Source of the DNA: Desulfatibacillum alkenivorans DSM 16219
GTDB taxonomy: Bacteria; Desulfobacterota; Desulfobacteria; Desulfobacterales; Desulfatibacillaceae
Direction: 5' to 3'
DNA: 46,300 nucleotides
Assembly: GCF_900142135.1 (NCBI RefSeq)
Contig: NZ_FQZU01000044.1
Coordinates: 1 to 46,300, forward strand
Position 1 is the stretch's first letter, and every line of letters begins with the position of its first letter. Under the pieces are notes generated by a model that saw nothing but the letters and a program-made list of their open reading frames with translations, was not told the DNA's origin and did not search any database. A program made the translations under genes and the position numbers. Positions 42,261-46,300 of the stretch are shown here, in pieces.

Positions 42261-43639
42261 TTGGCTTTGTCTTTGGTCAGGCCGTAATTGGCCATTTTAT
42301 ACGAAACGACGCGTTCGCTGACGCCCAAGGTGCGGGCTGCATGGGCTTTCACCCATTGATTTTGCTCCAAAGCCCTTAAAATCATGTGTTTTTCAATGCG
42401 CTCCACCACTTCGGGCAAGGTTCCCCGATAAGCGTCCTCCCTCAGGGGATCTTCGCTCTGGGGCGTGGTGATCTCAAGGGGAAGGTCTGCAGTGCGGATC
42501 ATGCTGCCGTCGCACATGGCGGCGGCGCTTTCAATGGCGTTTTCAAGCTGCCGGACGTTTCCGGGCCACCGGTATTCCTGCATGATTTTCATGGCGTGCA
42601 TGGAAAGGGTCTTAATGCTTCTGCCGCCCACTTGACCGTACCTTTTAAGGAAGTGGGAGATCAAGAGGGGGATGTCTTCCGGGTGCTCCCGCAAAGCCGG
42701 GGTGGTCATGCCGATCACGTTCAACCTGTAAAAGAGGTCTTCCCGGAATTTTCCCTTGCGGACCAGGTCTTTGAGGTCGCGGTTTGTGGCGGCCACCAGG
42801 CGGAAGTCCGAGTGGATGGGTTCCTGGGCGCCGACCCGTTCAAAGGTCTTGTCCTGGAGAACCCGAAGCAGTTTCACCTGGATGTCGGCCGGGATGTCGC
42901 CCACTTCGTCCAGGAACAGGGTGCCCTTGTCCGCCAGCTCAAAGCGGCCCATGTGATCCCTGTGGGCGTCTGTGAAAGCGCCCTTGACATGTCCGAACAG
43001 CTCGCTTTCCAGGGTGCCGGAGGAAAAGGCCGAGCAGTTGACCGCCACAAAAGGGCCTTCCTTCAAAGGGCCGTTATAATGGACGGCCTTGGCGGCAAGC
43101 TCTTTGCCGGTCCCGCTTTCTCCGGTAATGAGGACGTTGGCAGTGCTTCTGGACGCCTTGTGGATGCTCTCGAACAGGATCTGCATCTGGGGGCTTTGGC
43201 CGACAATATTGTTGAAGTGGTATTTTTTCTCCACTTCCTTTTGCAGGCGGGACAGGCGGGATTTCATCCTGTTTATGTTCAGGATTTTTTCCACCAAAAC
43301 GACGATATCCAATGGATCCACAGGCTTGACGAGATATTCAATGGCCCCCAGGCGCATGGCGTTCATGGTCATGTCTACGCTGCCGTGAGCGGTCACCATG
43401 ACGAACGGGATGTCCAGGCCCCGGTCTTTCATGGCCTGCAGCAATTCAAAACCGTCCAGCCCGGGCATCTGGTAATCCGCAATCACCAAATCCACCGGGG
43501 TCTCTTCCAGGACTTTAAGGGCCTGAATCCCGTCATTTGCCACGACCGGGGTAAGGGATTGCTTTTCTAATGTATTTTTCAGGATTGCGGTCGTCGTCCT
43601 ATCGTCGTCCGCAACCAAAATTGTCAAATCACGACTCAT
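42245..43639 (-). CDS. NtrC-family sigma-54-dependent response regulator
   Basis: A 464-residue protein. The receiver domain has the acidic cluster Asp11-13, phospho-acceptor Asp55 (VIADYQ), Thr83 and Lys105. The AAA+ domain has Walker A GESGTGKE (173-180), the sigma-54 loop GAFTDA (220-225, Asp where the consensus has Gly) and Walker B LFLDEVGD. A Fis-type helix-turn-helix (KAHAARTLGVSERVVSYKM) ends the protein. No histidine kinase gene is adjacent, so the partner is an orphan kinase elsewhere. It lies upstream of the 394-residue gene and lonB on the same strand with 248 bp between. No sigma-54 site is visible before those genes. Confidence 0.93.
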   Translation of the reverse strand: MSRDLTILVADDDRTTTAILKNTLEKQSLTPVVANDGIQALKVLEETPVDLVIADYQMPGLDGFELLQAMKDRGLDIPFVMVTAHGSVDMTMNAMRLGAIEYLVKPVDPLDIVVLVEKILNINRMKSRLSRLQKEVEKKYHFNNIVGQSPQMQILFESIHKASRSTANVLITGESGTGKELAAKAVHYNGPLKEGPFVAVNCSAFSSGTLESELFGHVKGAFTDAHRDHMGRFELADKGTLFLDEVGDIPADIQVKLLRVLQDKTFERVGAQEPIHSDFRLVAATNRDLKDLVRKGKFREDLFYRLNVIGMTTPALREHPEDIPLLISHFLKRYGQVGGRSIKTLSMHAMKIMQEYRWPGNVRQLENAIESAAAMCDGSMIRTADLPLEITTPQSEDPLREDAYRGTLPEVVERIEKHMILRALEQNQWVKAHAARTLGVSERVVSYKMANYGLTKDKAKPTKS

Positions 43640-44112
43640 GGTCCTACTGTTCCGTTTCTTCGGACGTCATTAAAAAACTTGATTTGAAAGGCTTATAGCA
43701 TCGAAGGGGATATCGGCACAAGGGGTTAATATCTTTACCCTGTCAAAAGAGAGCGCAAATGCTGTGAATTCCACACCCGTCTAGAAATTGAAAGGTCTTG
43801 ATTCTGCTCTCAAAATCCGTGATTAGAGCTTGTAAAACAGGGATTTCAAGGATAGGAATAGATGGCAAAAATACATGGTATTGAGCGGCGAATAGTGAAA
43901 ATAATTGATCAAATGAATTATAGTTGATACCCTCGATCAGGGTATTATTTTTTGCCGCTGCTTGGATTATGAACTGCAGTCTGAATCATTTCGGCTCCCG
44001 CCAGGGGTTGTTCAATTTTTCCGGTGGTTAAATCAAAAATTGAAATTGTCCGGCTTTGATATAGCCGCCGAAGGACTCCGCCTTCTTCGGTTGAAAATGT
44101 TTGGAGTGCGTT
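43640..44112. other. Gene-free stretch upstream of the RCC1 genes
   Basis: This 473-bp, AT-richer region separates the divergent response-regulator and RCC1 genes. It has a terminator-like hairpin at 43927-43951. No ORF or clear promoter is supported; a minus-strand frame at 43945-44415 overlaps the RCC1 gene and has no family features. Confidence 0.5.
43927..43951 (+). terminator. Terminator-like hairpin without an upstream gene
   Basis: ATACCCT-CGATC-AGGGTAT (43927-43945) is followed by TATTTTTTG on the plus strand, the form of a small intrinsic terminator. No plus-strand gene lies upstream within this intergenic region, so it may end an unannotated short transcript or be chance. Confidence 0.4.
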
Positions 44113-44610
44113 ATGATCAGGCCCCACCCGGCCAAGAATGATTTTCTCAATTATTCCCGGCTTGCTTTTTCCCTTATTCTTTTTATCGCTATTCTCTCCC
44201 TTTTTTGGGTCACGGCGCCTTGCGGCGTCTTTGCAGCGGATTCCGATGGCGACGGCGTGGAAGACTCCCTGGACGGCTGCCCCCTGGATTTTTTCAAAAC
44301 CGCGCCTGGCCTCTCCGGCTGCGGAAACGCCCGGGCCTTGGTTGCGGCGGGGTACGCCCATTCCCTTGGGCTGAAAAGCGACGGAACGGTATGGACCTGG
44401 GGCCTCAACGAGCACGGCCAGCTTGGGTTGGGCGATAAAACCGGCCGCAACGAGCCGGAGCAGGCGACGGGTCTTTCGGATGTTGTCTCGCTTGCCGGGG
44501 GCAGGACTTTTTCCATTGCCCTGAACCGGGAATGCGCCCTGGGCTACGACGGCGTCTTTGACATGGAAGAGACCTTGTTCATCCTCCAGAGCGTTGCGGG
44601 GTTGCGGTAG
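44113..44610 (+). CDS. Secreted RCC1-repeat protein, short form with dockerin-like C-terminus
   Basis: A 165-residue protein from ATG 44113 (GGAG 6-7 nt upstream; the TTG at 44101 is unlikely). A signal peptide (LAFSLILFIAILSLFWVTAP) ends near FAA. A calcium-binding thrombospondin-3-like stretch, DSDGDGVEDSLDGCP, follows, then a single RCC1 unit (HSLGLKSDGTVWTWGLNEHGQLGLGD). The C-terminus (GYDGVFDMEETLFILQSVAGLR) looks like half of a dockerin or EF-hand pair. One RCC1 repeat cannot close a propeller (usually seven blades), so this looks like an internally deleted copy of a longer gene such as its neighbour at 45326. It would be exported; function unknown. Confidence 0.7.
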   Translation: MIRPHPAKNDFLNYSRLAFSLILFIAILSLFWVTAPCGVFAADSDGDGVEDSLDGCPLDFFKTAPGLSGCGNARALVAAGYAHSLGLKSDGTVWTWGLNEHGQLGLGDKTGRNEPEQATGLSDVVSLAGGRTFSIALNRECALGYDGVFDMEETLFILQSVAGLR

Positions 44611-45325
44611 CCAAAAAGGATCATGTCGGGTCGCTCCGCAAGGGGATTTAGGGAATCCATATCATCCTCAGAGGGCCGAGGGTCTTTGGATTTCACTAAA
44701 CCCAGATGGCTCCGCGTGACCCGACCTACATAACAAACTATATTCTAAGCTGATTTTGTAGGTCGGGTCATGCGGAGCTTTGAAAGTGCAGTGGAATTTT
44801 AAGGACTCTGTTTTGCTGCATTCGAATTCAAGACGCATGACGTTCGTGCGTAGCGACCCGACATTTTGGATATGCGGCGACGTGAGTCAATAGGGTCAAA
44901 TCCCCGCTTGACGTTTGAGACCCGGCAGGCCGGATTTTTCGAAGCGAATCAGGCGGCTTTTTGTCGGTTTTCGCTTGAAAGGGAGAAGGCTTTGGATGCG
45001 GCTTGCCGAATGTTTGTTATTTGGCTTGATGTCGGTATGTTATGATTCTGAATGTCATTCAAGGTTCTGTTAAGCGGCGCTTGGAAACATTAAAACGCAG
45101 GGAAATTTCGAAGTTAAACGGGTATGCATACCAAATTCTGGTTGAATTATTGCGGGTTTAATAGTACTCACTTCCGGCAGAGTTAGTGCGTCTATGCAAA
45201 AAAAGTGGGCCTTGCCATTGTTTTTTGCTGAAGTTCCGAAATCTTAGCCAAGCCCAGTATTTTAAAATTTGTTGCCCTCAAGATGCATTCTCCGTGTTTC
45301 AGGCGGGCCAATGGAGTTGTTGTAA
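44611..45325. other. Gene-free stretch between the two RCC1 genes
   Basis: This 715-bp region holds a nested inverted-repeat element at 44623-44864 (listed separately). The right part (44870-45325) shows no ORF, repeat or promoter that I can support. Confidence 0.5.
44623..44864. repeat. Two inverted 108-bp palindromic repeats (MITE-like)
   Basis: Unit 1 (44623-44730) and unit 2 (44757-44864) are head-to-head copies, each 108 bp. Outer arms are ATGTCGGGTCGCT (44623-44635) and AGCGACCCGACAT (44852-44864). Inner arms are 21 nt with one mismatch (44710-44730 and 44757-44777), around a 26-nt centre. Within each unit the ends (GTCGGGTC and GACCCGAC) also pair. The middle parts of the two units are not similar. 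CCAAAA and TTTTGG flank the outer arms. Confidence 0.7.
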
Positions 45326-46069
45326 ATGAACGCAGTTGTTTGTTCCCCCGGCGTCGATCGCAGTCTTTTCTCCTTTTTTATCATATTTACTGTCTTTGTT
45401 TGTGGAGCCTTTTTCCTATCCGTCCCGAACTTGGCCTTTGCCGCGGATTCCGATGGCGACGGCGTGGAAGATTTCCTGGACGGATGCCCACAGAATTTTT
45501 TCAAGTCCGAACCTGGCATTACGGGCTGCGGCAACGCCGAGCCCATGGTTGCGTCCAGGTTGGATCACTCCCTGGCCTTGAAAGCCGACGGCACGGTGTG
45601 GGTCTGGGGCCGTAACGACAACAACCAGCTTGGTTTGGGCGACGATATTAACCGTACGGCGCCGGAACAGGCGCCCGTGGTTTCAAACATCGTCTCCGTA
45701 GCAGCGGGCAGGCTTTTTTCCCTGGCCCTGGCTTCGGACGGATCCTTATGGGCCTGGGGGGGCAATTATTACGGGCAATTGGGTATGGGGGACAATGATA
45801 ACCGCCTTACTCCTTCAAAAACCCCGGGGCTATCTGATGTTGCGGCTATTGCCGGGGGCGGCTACCATACCCTGGCGGCGACGCAAAGCGGCGAGGTCTG
45901 GGCCATGGGGCGCAACGAACATGGCCAATTGGGCTTTGACGGCGATAACACGAATGCGCCTGTTCAGGTTGCCGGGCTTTCCAACGTAAAAAGCGTGGCC
46001 GGGGGAGAATATTTTTCCCTGGAGCCAATTGCAAAACCCCATAGTGGGTGTGAATTAATCGGGGTTTGA
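45326..46069 (+). pseudogene. Secreted RCC1-repeat protein truncated by an insertion sequence
   Basis: The frame opens at ATG 45326 (GGAG about 9 nt upstream) with a signal peptide (FSFFIIFTVFVCGAFFLSVP) and the same DSDGDGVEDFLDGCP segment as the gene at 44113. At least three RCC1 units follow (HSLALKADGTVWVWGRND, SLALASDGSLWAWGGNYY, HTLAATQSGEVWAMGRNE). A fourth unit breaks off at GGEYFSL: sequence after about 46021 is non-homologous and the frame stops at 46069 after a foreign tail (EPIAKPHSGCELIGV). A transposase gene starts at 46170, so an insertion sequence has cut the gene. The remaining part of the gene should lie beyond the window. Confidence 0.7.
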
Positions 46070-46300
46070 ACTTGAGTTTTCTTGAAAATAATCCACTGAA
46101 ATAATTGAATAAGTGGAGAGAATATGCTATTCCCTCAATTAGATTCACGGTCTAAGAAACGAGGTGAACATGCATACTCTCTCCAGGATGTGGCATAGCA
46201 TACAAAACACTCTTTTTCCATGGCTGGAAGAAGAGTTGGACCCATTGACGGAAAAACAGCGCCAATTCGTTTCCGTCATGGAGCTTTTGGATCCCGTGCC
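46022..46300 (+). mobile_element. Left part of an insertion sequence (runs off the window)
   Basis: From about 46022 the RCC1 reading frame is replaced by AGCCAATTGCAAAACCCC, an IS-end-like sequence, with an internal inverted repeat (CAAAACCCC 46032-46040 and GGGGTTTG 46061-46068). A transposase start follows at 46170. The right end is outside the window, so terminal repeats and target duplication cannot be confirmed. Confidence 0.6.
46170..46300 (+). CDS. Transposase, N-terminal part (3' end outside window)
   Basis: GAGGTGA (46161-46167) precedes ATG 46170. The 43 visible residues begin MHTLSRMWHSIQNTLFPWL and continue EEELDPLTEKQRQFVSVMEL. The P-x-L-E-E-x-x-x-P-L-T-E-K pattern followed by a hydrophobic helix is the typical opening of IS5/IS1182-like DDE transposases. 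No catalytic residues are visible yet. Confidence 0.6.
   Translation, partial: MHTLSRMWHSIQNTLFPWLEEELDPLTEKQRQFVSVMELLDPV

Noticed and set aside
43945-44415. Minus-strand 156-residue frame overlapping the first RCC1 gene
   Set aside because: The opposite strand has signal peptide, TSP3 and RCC1 motifs; this frame has none and is a shadow.
1-46300. CRISPR array, tRNA, rRNA or replication origin
   Set aside because: No regularly spaced direct repeats, tRNA cloverleaf signatures, rRNA stretches or clusters of DnaA boxes were found by eye.

Overview
The window looks like chromosome from an anaerobic, sulfate-reducing deltaproteobacterium (Desulfobacterota). The best clue is a complete Qrc menaquinone-reductase operon (qrcABCD), a hallmark of sulfate reducers that feed periplasmic electrons into the quinone pool. 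A corrinoid methyltransferase operon, several sigma-54 regulators and system II cytochrome c biogenesis genes agree with this. Gene content resembles Desulfatibacillum-type genomes; that genus is an inference from content, not from a search.

Layout. 1-0.3 kb: tail and right end of an IS200/IS605 element. 0.4-9.7 kb (+): a GAF/sigma-54 activator followed by seven tightly packed genes that form a complete methyl-transfer pathway: corrinoid protein, URO-D-type methyltransferase, AMP-forming CoA ligase, G3E GTPase, MtrH-like methyltetrahydrofolate:corrinoid methyltransferase, Fe-S reductive activator and a MetH-activation-domain protein. 9.8-14.4 kb (-): DASS/SLC13 anion transporter, cytidylate-kinase-like/BON protein, single-domain response regulator and membrane histidine kinase. 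14.9-20.5 kb (-): qrcABCD plus a small His-rich membrane protein. 21.0-23.5 kb (-): ccsA and resB, the latter with a C10 run just after its start. 23.8-28.5 kb (+): a Gld-type ABC exporter with a DUF4340 protein, then a Cys-rich mini-protein. 29.4-31.2 kb (+): phospholipase D-like protein. 31.2-32.5 kb (-): class III nucleotide cyclase fused to hemerythrin. 33.16-33.36 kb (+): a near-consensus sigma-54 promoter followed by hairpins and no ORF, a candidate small RNA. 33.4-36.0 kb (-): polar amino-acid ABC transporter. 36.1-37.0 kb (-): EamA transporter. 37.5-38.2 kb: decayed GT39-like gene. 38.5-43.6 kb (-): NtrC-type response regulator, an unrecognised 394-residue protein and a membrane-anchored, archaeal-type LonB protease. 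44.1-46.3 kb (+): two RCC1-repeat secreted proteins, the second cut by an insertion sequence that runs off the window.

How it fits together. Methyl groups taken from an unknown methylated, probably carboxylated, substrate would pass through the corrinoid protein to tetrahydrofolate and be oxidised, while the CoA ligase activates the acid. Electrons reaching periplasmic cytochromes enter the menaquinone pool through Qrc, whose c-hemes need CcsA/ResB. A dispersed palindromic repeat family (29.1-29.3, 37.0-37.3 and 44.6-44.9 kb) and transposon fragments mark the less constrained right half.

The items most worth follow-up are the sigma-54-driven small RNA candidate, the methyltransferase operon with an embedded CoA ligase, the five-CxxCH QrcA with its conserved-looking lone Cys, and the LonB partner gene.
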